Assembly (NCBI RefSeq): GCF_003073045.1
Contig: NC_037596.1
Span: forward strand, 27,812,392-27,876,391
Direction of reading: 5' to 3'
Source of the DNA: Pomacea canaliculata
Lineage: Eukaryota > Mollusca > Gastropoda > Architaenioglossa > Ampullariidae
Length of the DNA: 64,000 nt
The notes under the pieces were generated by a model that worked only from the letters and a program-made list of their open reading frames with translations, did no database searches and was not told the DNA's origin. This document shows, piece after piece, positions 37,012 to 48,896 of this stretch; the first letter of the stretch is position 1; each line of letters starts with the position of its first letter. Made by a program: the position numbers and the translations under genes.

Positions 37012-40000
37012 ATGGGGCCGAAGTTTTTGATATTTTACAGTCTTATACTCCTTGTGCAAAAAACATATTCAGGCAAGTAAATCTTTATGCAAAGCATTTG
37101 TGAAGTCACGGTCTTATGTCATCGCTTCAGAAATTATTTGTACTCTACAACCTGATGTTGTTAATACTGACTTTCATACAACCTTGTCATGTACAGTAAA
37201 TAACAAATTTTGATCCTTAATATCACTAATCGGAAGGTATATTAACTCTCTTTCTCTCCTTGATTTTCTAATCACAGCCATGCTGTGCTGGACGCTTTAT
37301 CTCGATGTTCCTAGCATTCTTTATATTTATTTAGATATATTATTGTTCGTTACCATGGTAAAAAACTAGATGCCCTTAAAATCGAAAAAGTGTTTTACAC
37401 ATTTTCTGCTGCTGTTTAAACAGATGACATAATTTCAGGTTAATATCGTCTGTATCCAACTGCAGTCAGAGCTATAAGAAGAATAAAAGTAGACACAAAT
37501 TGTATGTGCACTATTTGTTTACGTGAGAAAAAGAAGAACTTTTCTCTGAATGTCATTGTCTGCTTTTGTTTAGCACTCACGATCAAAGAATGTCCAGATG
37601 AAATGAGAAATGTACCAGAGGACAGTAAGATCAGGCTTACTTGTGGTCAGTATCTCACCAAGATAGAGTGGTATCATTCTTACGACAGAATGTTGAGGGG
37701 CTACATCGGCAACTGCATTAAAAGATCGTGCGACCCCACACAGAGAAATCAGCTCAGATTAGATGCCGAGTGGGCTTCGTGGGCTTATGATTCGTCGTCG
37801 TACAAGAGCACTCTAGACATCACGACAGTTACAAGGGATGAAGCTGGTTTTTTCCATTGTAGAAATTATTACACCGACGACAGAGCATCGTGTAGACTTC
37901 GGGTAACAGGTGGGTAGTATACTTTTCGTTATTTTTAGCAGTTCGGAGCTTGCGAGGCTGTAACTTTCTTACAGGCCTATAACAACAGTAGACCTCTGTC
38001 CTTACTGCAAGTCGTGTGCATGTTAATAAAAACCAACAATAATTGTACATAATCTTCCGTATCCACAAGCTTTGTGGCACCCAGGATGGAGATGGTCAAG
38101 TTGTGCCTTCTGTACTTAAGATTTTAAAGATGTATGTAATGATAATCTACAGGTCGTGATCTTGTGTTTTGCATTATCCTGGTATGAGACTTGTTTTGTC
38201 GTTGTACGCACGTGACTGTTTTACCTCCACATCACATCGTCTGCCAGCCTCCTTTACAACAAATTATTTATGACAATAAAACTAAACTGCTAGTTATATA
38301 ACTGTCACTAAAACTATCGTAATCTGGGACTAACTCGAAGCTTCCACATTTGACATGTTTGATTACTATTATTGTTTAACAGATTTGGTGCACTTAAAGA
38401 AATGCAGTAAGCATCTATATTCCGTGATATAATTATCTGCATCAGATTATCTTATTGTTTAGACCAGGGATGCCCAACCTACGGCCCGCGGGCCATATCC
38501 GGCCCGCGACGCGGTGCCATCCGGCCCGCGAAACTTCTGCCCACAGTGCAGGAAATCAGCTTGTTAGTAATTAAAAAGAAAAAAAAAAACGAAAAAAAAA
38601 CCGAAAAAAGGGAAGAAGAAGTATTTATCCCCCTATTTACGTACGGGCGTTTCCCAATCTTTTTTTTTCGATGGACAAACATTTCGATTCAGTGCTCTGA
38701 CTTGGTGTCTCTACTATGAGGCCGGACATTCAGAAGTTGGTTTCGGTAAAACAACTTCAAATATCCCACTAATTACTACATAATTAATGGTAAGTACAAC
38801 TTATTTCAAATAAAAAAAATGGTATCTGCTCTATTTTTTTTTTCTTTTTTGTATTTTTGCGGTGAAGTGGCCCGCGACACGGCTGTCCGAAATGGATATG
38901 GCCCGCAGGCCGAAAAAGGTTGGGCATCACTGGTTTAGACCATCTATAGAACATAATAAACAATAAATGCGCTTTAATTTGCAATTTGCAAAATATTGAA
39001 AGTATTATGTCGTTGAATTAGCATTAAGGCTTTTAAACTCATCGACTTTTTTTTTACTTTGCATCAAATCCAGGAAGAAGCGTACATGCGTCTGTGTGTT
39101 GCGCTCTTAGCGTACCCATGAACCGGGAGTATCTCAGCCTCGACTTCAATAACATTGTATATAAATTGGCTCATGTATTATTTTATCCTTTAAAACTTCA
39201 TTTGCTGATGTAATCACATAGCGGACAGCTTCACAAATTTAAGCCACGTTTGCTTAGAAGTATTATGGTTTATAGTTTACTCATGATTAGTATTGTAAGA
39301 AAAGTCAGTGCTGCCCCCAATATTATTTTACAGCATCCGCTGAAGTCGTTTTTAAAAACTGCAGTGTGGGGATATCAGACTGGCAAGTGAAAGGAGAATG
39401 TCTGGTAGAAAAGATGTACGCGTCTGATGATGTCTACACATGCACGTGGAGCGTAAAAAATATTCAGGTATACAATATAGAAAATTAATGATCACATACA
39501 TTATTTCATACGGGATATTAAAATGCATTGTTCACATAATAAATATGCATAGCTTCAAAAAGTAGACTATGAAGGAATCCTTGAAAAGAAATCTTTTATC
39601 AGAGATTTATTTTGAGAAACTAGATTGCATAAGTTGGGAGAAATATACAATGTTCACGGAAAGTAAAGTTAATTTTGAAACCTAGTTGTAAGATTTCTTT
39701 CAGACATTCTAAAACCAACAACTACCATACGTACTTTTTCTGTAAGAGAGCTAATTAAATTCCTTTGAGACTAGCAAGTCGCTGCATCTTATTAATTAAT
39801 TCATTCTATTTGCACACGAGTTATAAAGGATTACATTTAACAAATGTAGCTGCGCTTTTTTAGCAATGGTTTTTTTTTCTCAATTATACTTGCAATGTTT
39901 GCACAATAGTTCTGTAGTCAGTTTTTTTTCTGTGAATGCTAATATGTTTATTTGGCTGCCTACTTTTTATTGCAGGTACCAGGTGTATTTCAAAGACCGC

Positions 40001-41321
40001 TGAGTTCTTACCAGTCTCGCGGTAGAACCTACATGAGAGGAGTTTGTTCTTTCATCCAGCAAATACCTTTTAATGGATACAGCTTCACCAGCAGTATCAG
40101 TTACACCTACAAAATCAGTATAGACCCAGGTCCTCAAGACAGCCTTGTAACGACGATAAAGATTGGTAATCTTCGACTTAAGTAATATTTAACATAAATT
40201 TCCTTGTTATTTAGTAGTTATTTAAAACAATGACAGACACATTTAATATTACTTTGTACATTGTTAAAGCGAAGTACTATTACAGGTACTACTATGAAGG
40301 TCATTCTAATCCAAAAGTTTAGCAGACAATAAAGAAAAGATGTAGGGATAACAAAAGAAAAGTTAAGTATTGCTGCTTGGTGTAAACTATATACAGTATC
40401 ATATATTTCTTTCTATATATATATTTGTTTCTGCGGAAATTCTCAAATGTATATAATTTTTTATTTGATACATAAAGGCAGACAGAAATAAGGAGACGAA
40501 CCTCATTTTTTTCTTTACATTATGTCAAGTTTGTTAACTTCCAAGATGCAACAAGAATCTAAAAAGCAATGAAAAGTATAAAACCACTCGCGCGAGTATA
40601 TATATATAAATACACATCACAGTGACTCAAATAATCCAACCTAAAAACGTTTCATTATCTTTCAATGACTGGGTACATTATGTTGTAATTTGGATTGTTT
40701 TGTATCCAAAGGTGCAATTCCTTGAAATAATGTCCATTGTGCAGAGCCTCCTAAGAAGCCTGAGATCAACTGTTCAGAAATTGTTCATGAGGGATCGACT
40801 GTCATCTGCAATTGCACCTCTCAAAACAAAGGAAACCCGCCTGCAAAATTTGTTTGGGATGGAATAAACACCGATAGACTACTTCTTCAGAATGTCAGCC
40901 GCCAACAGAGCTTCACTAATTATACATGCCGACAGACTTGGGATCCCATTGGGGTTATCAACACTACAGTTCATTACACCTTCAAAGTAGCATGTAAGTA
41001 CATTTTTTTACTTTTTTATGACTATTTTATTTTCGGAAATGGATATTTTTTTTCTAATGGAAATTTTGACTACTGAATGAAGCAAATATATTACGCTGAT
41101 GATTATATTTTGTAAAGTTCCCTACATTTAAAAAAATATTCGCATCGACGTGCTTGACACCACCCACCCTACTACCTCACACACGTACACACTCACCAAT
41201 ATGCACACAGATACACAATCTCTATACCTTTTTAGGCAAATGAGTATATACGACATAAACATATCTGGAAACACTTGCTTTTGATTTCTTAATTTTAATC
41301 CAGAAGAAAAATCCCTAACGG

Positions 41322-41370
<49 letters not shown>

Positions 41371-44295
41371 ATTATGACTTTATTTATGCAACAATAAGAA
41401 AAACATTCTTTCATATGATTGAAACACTACTTTGGTCAAAAACTTTACATTAATGTTTTTTTTATTAATAAACAGAAAGTATGATGTTAAAACACTATAA
41501 TTTATTCGTTATTTTGTATTTATCATAGTTTGATGCAGTATAAATAATCAGAAAACAGACATTTATTAAACTAAAGGCTACTCTCGGTTGCTATCATTAT
41601 TTTACAGTTGCATCCAGCTTAAAACAAATTGTGCTAAATCATGTTGTTGTGGACAGACGGACCATCGGCCGTTGACATTTCCATTGTGATATCAGAAAAT
41701 GGAGCAAAGAGCTTTATGTGTACGGCGAAGGATGTGTTCCCCTCAGCCATCTTTCGCTGGAACATCACCTGTGACAAAAAGAATAACACCATGACTACCA
41801 GCACGTGCACGCTGCCCAGACGTGGTACAGATGACGACATTGTAGTGCAGTGCACAGCCAGTAACACAGCTTTTCCTGATTTGTCTGTTACAAAAATCTT
41901 TGTTGGAGACTATACTAGTACAAAAACTGAAATATCTTCATCAGGTAAATTCAACAAACTTACATACGTAATATATACATATATATCATATTTTTAATTA
42001 TTGCTTAAAATAAAAATGTATAGTAAATACTTATTGTTTGTATACGGAACTTTGTTTTTTTTTGTGACAGGTACAGAACAGGCAAATGAACAGTCAAAGT
42101 ACTCGTCATCATCGGACACCAATAACGGAGGACTAATTGGCGGTGTTGTTGCAGCTGTCATTTTCGCAATTATCGTTGGAGCTGTCATCGCTGTAATCAT
42201 AGTCAAGCGGCGAAAAGGTGTGTATATCATTTTTTAAATTATTTTGAGTAAAGTAACTAAAATGTGTAACAAAATTGGCTGAACAGCAAAGAATTGCTTA
42301 CTAAAATTCGCAAAGACAAAAAACATCCTCTTTTAAGTAGGTAGTTATTGACATCTTTTTCTCTTACCTTGATTAAAGTTAATATCAGTATTTATGTCAC
42401 CAGGCCCTTTTATTATTTAAATATGCTACCTTTCCATGGTTTGACAGCGAAGATACACGTCTTAAAGAGAAAACGTTTCATTTTTTGCAGAATATTTCAG
42501 CATGTTATTTGCTCTTTAGTGGTTTCGTACTTTAATTTCAGTTTGAGTTTCACATTTGAAATCCATGGATCCAATACACACATTTGTAATGATAAGTGCG
42601 TGCGTTGGTGTTCTGCTAGCTGATAACAAGCTGTAAGGCAGCGGTTCTCAACCTGGAGGGGCGCGACGTGCTTCTAAGGGGGGCGCGAAGGTGGTCATTT
42701 TTTTAAAGTTTCTTATACCGGTATTAGGGAAATTAGCTGACATTGCTGGCTAAGGGGGGCGCGCGGACGTACCTTTGTTCTTCAGGGGGGCGTCACAAGT
42801 AAAAGGTTGAGAACCGCTGCTGTAAGGTATCGAAACATTCCTTTTCTTTGACATTTTTTTAACATCATAAGTAATCCAGTACCCTGTTTACATGTTTCTT
42901 AGAAAATTATACTTATGGTTAGATGTTTTTAAAAAAAAATCGACTTTTTAACGGACACACACAATTAGACACAAACATCTCAAACAACAAAAAAAATCTT
43001 TCCAGAAAAAAATGGCTTCTATGATCGTCGTGTTCTCTATGAAGGGCAACTGATGCTTTTTTCTTTCTTTTTTGTATTAATTTTTTTTTAAATATCTTTA
43101 AACATAACAATTTGCATTTAAAACTTGTAATATTAATTTTCAGAAGAATTTAGCAGCGAAAGGTTTTCAATGAAGCTCTGGCCTTGTGCGTTTAAATTCT
43201 TCCATAAAAAGTCTCCATTGCCCACACCCTATGCAACCGTCAACAAGCCCACGTCCGCCACTCCCATCACACGTCTCGCGGCCCCGTCAGGTGACCTCTA
43301 CACCAGACCTGCCAGCACCATTTCTATCGACTACAACGGTGAATATGTCACAGTTAGTGATACCGTTGACAACACAGTGGATGGAATAAATAAAGACGTC
43401 AGTCTCATGACCAACCAGTCTAAACATGAAATGACTGACCTCAAGGAAACGGCGAAGCGGACGAATAATCCAAAGCCAACATCGGCAGCAACAAATAATT
43501 TTCAAGATACTATAGGTATTATATCACGTGATGCACCATTAAAATGTATCTTCTTAGTACCCATGCGTGTGTAAGAAAAATCATAGAGGGTAAAAATTTT
43601 AAAATGTGTTTTTTTTTTTTAGTTGAGGCTGATGCTAGAGGATACGATATAATAACTGAAATATATCCTAAAATAACTTTAATTTAAAACGATTAAAAAA
43701 ATTGTAAACATTTCTTGAAGTTGATATATGAAGCAAGTTATTAAATTACAGATGGTTTTAATAATCTTACTTGAATAAAATGAAAGTAACAAATCAGTAA
43801 ATAATTTTTAAACATTAGTGAGAAAGATGTGCGCATGTTTTAAAGAAAAAATTATTCTTATTCACAAGCTCTAAAATGTAAACATAGAACACACCGATTA
43901 GACTGTTTACTCATTTGTGTAAACATCCGTTTTTGACTGGCAGGAAGTGTCTACATGAATGTCACTGAAGTGCCGACTGATTCAGGGTTGGGTGTGTATC
44001 ATATAGTTCCGTGGAGAACTATGTCTACTCAAGAGACTGACACAAGGGTAAGTTTTTTTAATTAACTTTTTTTTAAAAACACATTGTTTTTTGTCAACTA
44101 TGAACTATTTTTAAAAGCAGAAGAAGACATATTGTATAATACGTTTTAATATAAAGTGTAGCTTTTATGTCTACACAGAACGATGGGGCAGCAGCAGCAG
44201 TTTCAGAAGACGAATACAATGCCCTCAACTTTGAAGAGGATCGCTCTGGACAAGAGGATCAAGCAGCCACCTATCACCACCTGGAACATGAATAA
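37012..44295 (+). CDS. Gene E: complete four-Ig type I receptor with long tyrosine-rich tail (tail 1)
   Basis: Ten exons: 37012-37072, 37574-37909, 39334-39467, 39976-40165, 40745-40993, 41657-41944, 42071-42217, 43144-43515, 43944-44047 and 44179-44295. Their sum is 1998 bases, about 665 residues. Layout: signal peptide (1-20); domain 1 to about 132 (RLTCGQ, IEWYH, FFHCRNYY); domain 2 to 240 (C-x13-CTW, RGVCSF); domain 3 to 323; domain 4 to 419 (FMCTA, FRWNITC, VQCTASN); membrane segment near 436-463, ending VKRRKG; tail to 665. Tail motifs: TPYATV (fits ITSM TxYxxV), GDLYTRP, GEYVTV, VYMNVTEV (GRB2-type pYxNx), DEYNAL and TYHHL at the C-terminus. Exon 1 has a GC donor (GCAAGT at 37073). Two hAT insertions lie in introns (38465-38932 and 42639-42819). 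It is the best-preserved gene of the B/D/E subgroup. Confidence 0.88.
38465..38932. mobile_element. Non-autonomous hAT element in intron 2 of gene E
   Basis: 468 bases with terminal inverted repeats: CAGGGATGCCCAACCT on the left, and CAGTGATGCCCAACCT as reverse complement of the right end. It is flanked by a perfect 8-base target duplication, GTTTAGAC, at 38457-38464 and 38933-38940. Subterminal GGCCCGCGGGCC-type sequence and an 8-base duplication fit the hAT superfamily (Charlie-like ends). No transposase frame is seen. The perfect duplication suggests a fairly recent insertion; the matching place in gene B is empty. Confidence 0.92.
41323..41367. repeat. (TG)n microsatellite before the domain 4 exon of gene E
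   Basis: About 22 uninterrupted TG units in the intron between domain 3 and domain 4. Genes B (about 7959-8105) and D (about 30915-30960) have CA/GT-rich tracts in the same intron. Confidence 0.9.
42639..42819. mobile_element. Short hAT MITE in intron 7 of gene E
   Basis: 181 bases with perfect 16-base inverted ends CAGCGGTTCTCAACCT, flanked by the 8-base target duplication CTGTAAGG at 42631-42638 and 42820-42827. The ends resemble MER5/Charlie-type hAT elements. It carries GGGGGGCGCG-rich internal repeats and no coding capacity. Confidence 0.93.
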
Positions 44296-44827
44296 AGCCA
44301 GTCCCTCGTGTGCTTTGAGAATTACATTGAACGCAATGGCATTATTAACATCTTTCACAGATTCACTAAATCTTGGATGTGCTGCACTAACAAAAGACAC
44401 TAACACTTTAATGAAATCTTTGTATCCGAATTATTTTGTGTAGTGACTGAAGAGGATAAATAAGGGATTGCAGTTGAAAATGGTTACAATAGTTCTGTTT
44501 ACATAATGAGGTTTATTTTTTTTTACTGAAACAACCACTTGCATTTTTACTGTATAGATATTTCAAGTTTCAATGTGCATTAAATCAAGGATAACTATAA
44601 ATCTCTATTACCATGTTTGTTAATTGTAAATACGTGTAATATTGTAAGACATTTCTTTTTTTAACTTTTATCAATTGTTTAATTCTTAACTTATCCAAAA
44701 AGTTCTTGAAAGCGAGATAACGAGAATTGATATAAATCTGATTTTATCATGTTTGTCCATTCACTTTATCGATATCGTTTGTTTATAACACACTATACCG
44801 CTAACATTGTGATATTTCTTTGGTACA

Positions 44828-44833
44828 AATAAA
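44828..44833 (+). promoter_or_regulatory. Poly(A) signal for the tail-1 form of gene E
   Basis: AATAAA about 530 bases after the tail-1 stop and before the tail-2 exons at 45211. Confidence 0.45.
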
Positions 44834-45210
44834 ATCTATTTACAATATCTTTCTAGTATTTTTTTCGCTTGAAATTGATTGAATCTCGGATGCGATTCCT
44901 TTTATTTACTGGCTTATATGATGTCGTTGACCACTTAAATATATTCACAGGCATTGAGTTTGACAATAACATCATTGCATCATGCAAAACCCTTAGGTTA
45001 AATTATTAGTTTAGTGTTTTCATTTCCTACCTTTCTCGTTATAACTTTATTCCTTCTTCTTTTTTATTACAAAGATTATCCACATGAATTTTGTTCTTGC
45101 ATACACACATTATTATGTATTTTTTGACATTCAACATCTACAAAAAAGTCCTTCTTGGCGGCATTTTCACTAATGACGACGATGTATACACAATTGTTTT
45201 TAAATATCAG

Positions 45211-46073
45211 ATCCAGTATACAACACGGCTAGAAGACCTGCTAACAAGGAACATAATTATGAAGACCTTACTCAGAACAGGTGTGAAGTTCGCCAGCCAA
45301 CAGGTAAATACAGGGCACTGGATCTCCAGTATGTCAATAAACATTTGAGTTCAATTATGTTTATGTTTTAATTTAGAGCAAATGATAAGAGAAGAAAAAT
45401 AAGGACACATTTGGCATCATGGAGAAGCGATCCTCTACCCACAGCTTCCCAAACCCTTCCTATTCTACACTCCCTATATTCTCACATCCGTCACAGTACG
45501 AAATCGCTTTTCCGTTTTTTTCGTCATAAAAGAAACAACCCGTGAGGCAACAAGTCTTGGGTGGTAAAATATTCAAAGTCTCGGGTAACACTATCCTATC
45601 TCATAACAGAAAAGTGAAGAAAAAGTAATAAACAAATATCACAATTGTTTGTCTTGTCTAAGGTGTAAGCTACGAAGTGGTTACAAGACAAAGTTCTGAC
45701 GAACATGTATATGGGGATGGTACTCTTAAAGGTCAGAGTGCTTCAAAAACTGAAGGTACGAAAAAAATACAACATAACATAAAGTTCAATACAAAACGTG
45801 TGTTTTGTACGTTTTGAAATATTTCTAATTTTTTCTAAACCATAAAATAAGGCTTAATCTATAAACCTAATACTAGTAGAGAAATAAACACTATAAAGGC
45901 AAACATTTTTAGATAATAACATTAATGTAACAACCAACAATTAAATGTAACTGATACATCATGCGTTTGTGTTGGGACGATGCTAACCTATGTTAGTCTG
46001 TATAGTGTAAGTTGTTGACAGGTAAAATCTGTTTACTTCCTCAGGTGTAATCTTTGTTCTACCAACGACTTGA
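45211..46073 (+). CDS. Gene E alternative 3' exons: short tail cassette (tail 2)
   Basis: Exons 45211-45303, 45663-45755 and 46045-46073 fit the phase-1 end of the membrane exon at 42217. They read DPVYNTARRPANKEHNYEDL, then GVSYEVVTRQSSDEHVYGDG, then GVIFVLPTT and a stop. VSYEVV fits the ITIM pattern VxYxxV, and NYEDL is a YxxL site. The first two exons have the same length (93 bases) as in gene C. In gene D the second exon stops early. Confidence 0.72.
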
Positions 46074-48896
46074 AGAAGAACTGCTCGGATTTTAAAGGTG
46101 CAGTCGATGTTGATGTGTTGAGTATCCTTTGGACGCTCACAAAAAAAGCTTTAATGATTTTGTTTTTGGTTGTGCAAGGTTTGAAAGAATGATCTTAAAT
46201 GATGGCTGTAAGAGATATTTTATGGTTTTTTTAATAACGCATTAAAACTTTCGCTTATTTGTGCAAAAAAAATTTCAAGAGAACTATTTACATTTAAATG
46301 TGTTTCGGTGCTAACATGGCATAATATCCTCATACTGTGGAACAAGATTCAGCTATAATAACTTTATCACATTTATGGCTATGTATTTTGTGAATAGAAG
46401 TATTTCTAAAAGTTTATTTTCAAAAAAGTTACTTTATAAAGCGCTGTGCAGTTCTAAATCTTCAGAATGTGGATATTTTGTTTGGAGACCGCGATTTTAG
46501 TTAGGGCTTATGTATTGTTAGTTGTGTACATTTGAGGTTAAATAATGTCCTCTTTTAGCTTTAAATACAAATTCCGCTGAATCTCGAGTTAAAGATGCTG
46601 AAGTCGCTTCGACTGCTGATCATCTGCTCCGTCCACTTTGCCATCGTTCAGAGAAGTGTCTTTTAAGGTCATTGTTCTACAACCACACACACAACTAGGG
46701 ATTCCATTGGTCACTCATTCGTCATGAAATAATCAAGTAGCCAGCGTCGACGAGAGAGAGAGAGAGAGACTATCCCCCTACTGCCCCCTTACCCTTGCTT
46801 TCAAGTGGTTGGTGGACAGTTGACTAACCCTACTCCCCGTCAACCTGGCGGACAGGTGTGGGAGCCCCCGGGGTGTCAGTCTGTCTCCAGGCTGTTGACC
46901 CGTCTACCAGCCGGCTGGTCTCGCTTGGCTAAACAAATTCCATAGGGTAACTTCCAAATTTTGCGTTGAAGGGTTCAGTACAACAACTCATTCCACCAAT
47001 ATACTTTAATACCTCACTACTAAAGCAAACATTTTTTTCGTTGTAAATGCTAGTCCTCAAAAGGTCCCCACGATGTGGAGTTGTGTGTCACAGTTAACAA
47101 TGAACAGTCTCAATATCTAAGCCCTCGAGCTCTGGTGTATTTTACTTCCTTGCTGAGGTGCGAACCTTAAGAGACCTGAATCAGTTCAGAGAGCCCCGTC
47201 TCATATTTCTCTGGTATTTGTTCCCATTTTCCTTTTCTCGCTGTTTTAAATTGGTGTAAATAATCCCTCACCCTTTCGCTGAGGAAGTAGTGAGCTCTTA
47301 CTCGATGTGTGAGTGTGCTTGTGTGTGAGAGAGAGTGTGTGTGTGTTTGCATGTGTGTGTTCTTGTGTGAGTGAGAGAGATAGAGAAAGGCTATGTTCTT
47401 TACTATTTGTCAAACTACCAAACTAAACCATACGACAATCTTAGAAAAGAGAGAAACAAAGACAAAAACATAAACTGATGTTCAAGTTGGAGTTGCTTTC
47501 TTTTATCTTTACACCGACTACACACCCGGACTTAGCCAACCTTCGGGTCCACAAAAGGCACTACTTTTTTTCTCCTTCACTCGTCATGTGTTCAATTGTG
47601 TTTCCCACGTAGGACTAGGAAAAAAAATGTAAGCTGTCAAGACCTGGGGCATTGTACTTCCCTGTAGAGGTCGAGAACCCTCTGTGACCTGATCCTGTTA
47701 ACCGCCCACCTTCCTTCTATCTTTATTTTTAGCTTCCTTCTTCGCTCTCTTTCTCTCTTCGTTTTAGAGATACATTAATTTATTTCAAGATTCAATGTGT
47801 GTATATATATATAATGCTAGTAAGAGTAATATCTGAAATTGCCCCGGTGGAGAAATAAAGCTGGATTGTTTTTGTATTGTACCTTTTTATGACAAGTATT
47901 CTTTATAAATAAAAAAATATATTACTTTTTTAAAGGTAAAATCAACTCTCCAATTTATTGTGTGCGTGTTTGTGTGAGTTTGCATTTGCAAACGTTGTGT
48001 GTGTGTTTTTGGGCAAGTAACATGTCGACAAATGCAATAAAATCAAACAGACGAACAAGAGAGAAAGAGAGTTCTAATCGTCGACACAAGTCCACACACG
48101 ATAAAACACTTTGCTCCTCACCCCGGCTGACCTCAGCTCTTTTCTTTTTTTTTTAACGCTTCCTGTTCCCATTGAGCTGTCATGAAGGCTGAACAACAAC
48201 CTCAGAGATAACAGATAACAACCGAGGAATGTTTTATCGCTCGCGTCGTAACACGACACCAGAAGGGAAGTATAAAACTGTTGATCGCACAGACAAGCCA
48301 ACGACTACCCTTTCGAAAATGTTTTAATGTTAGACGTGCAAATCCATCTGTGTAAACATGTATTTTTTTCTTTTTCTATATTCATTTGTGCAAATATTGC
48401 TTCTTTACACCACTCCTCTCTCTTTACCGTTTCTTTTTCTCTCGCTCTTTTTAAATCTTTTTCTTTCTTAATGAGAGTATTGGAGTTTGTTTATCTGTGT
48501 GTGTGGTGTGAGTAGCAGAGAGAAAGAAGCATACAAATAGAATATGGATCTTAGTAAGTGTTTCAGATGTTAAATATAAAATATTTTATTTAAGACTTGT
48601 GATGTAGAAAGTTCATGCTGTTTTGGCTTAAGAGGCGTGTGAATTTTTGTGAACTGATTGGAGAAGCCCTCGTCAGCCGATAACCGTTATAAATCAATTT
48701 ATAGCCTTTGATAACCCACAGCTCCTTAGGGGACATCTCAAACAGAACAAGAAAACGCTTCCGTCTCTTATCAAGGAATGACTGCCTACCATAGATAAAA
48801 ATCGTTGAAGGGGGAATTTCCAGTCTGTGTAACAAACAAGTAGATTTTATTGTGTAATCAATCCCGCGATCGGGGAAACATTTTATTCTTACTAAC
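46074..48896. other. 3' flank of gene E and 5' flank of gene F
   Basis: No supportable exon. The part from about 47519 to 47980 is a diverged copy of the common receptor 3' flank (ACACCCGGACTTAGCCAACC, GTGACCTGATCCTGTTAAC). A (GA)n tract lies at 46747-46768, followed by a locally G+C-rich stretch to about 46930. GT-rich runs occur at 47330-47370 and 47995-48008. A TATAAAA at 48271-48277 could belong to a gene F promoter, about 620 bases before the ATG. Confidence 0.5.

Noticed and set aside
41609-41656. Alternative acceptor ATTTTACAG at 41608 for the gene E domain 4 exon
   Set aside because: Despite a better pyrimidine tract it places the GPSA reading out of frame; the site GTGGACAG ending at 41656 is in frame and matches gene C.
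44215-44286. Paired C-terminal YxxL sites as a canonical ITAM
   Set aside because: The spacer is 15 residues in C, E and F, beyond the usual 6-8 (up to about 12) of ITAMs, so I describe them only as paired YxxL sites.
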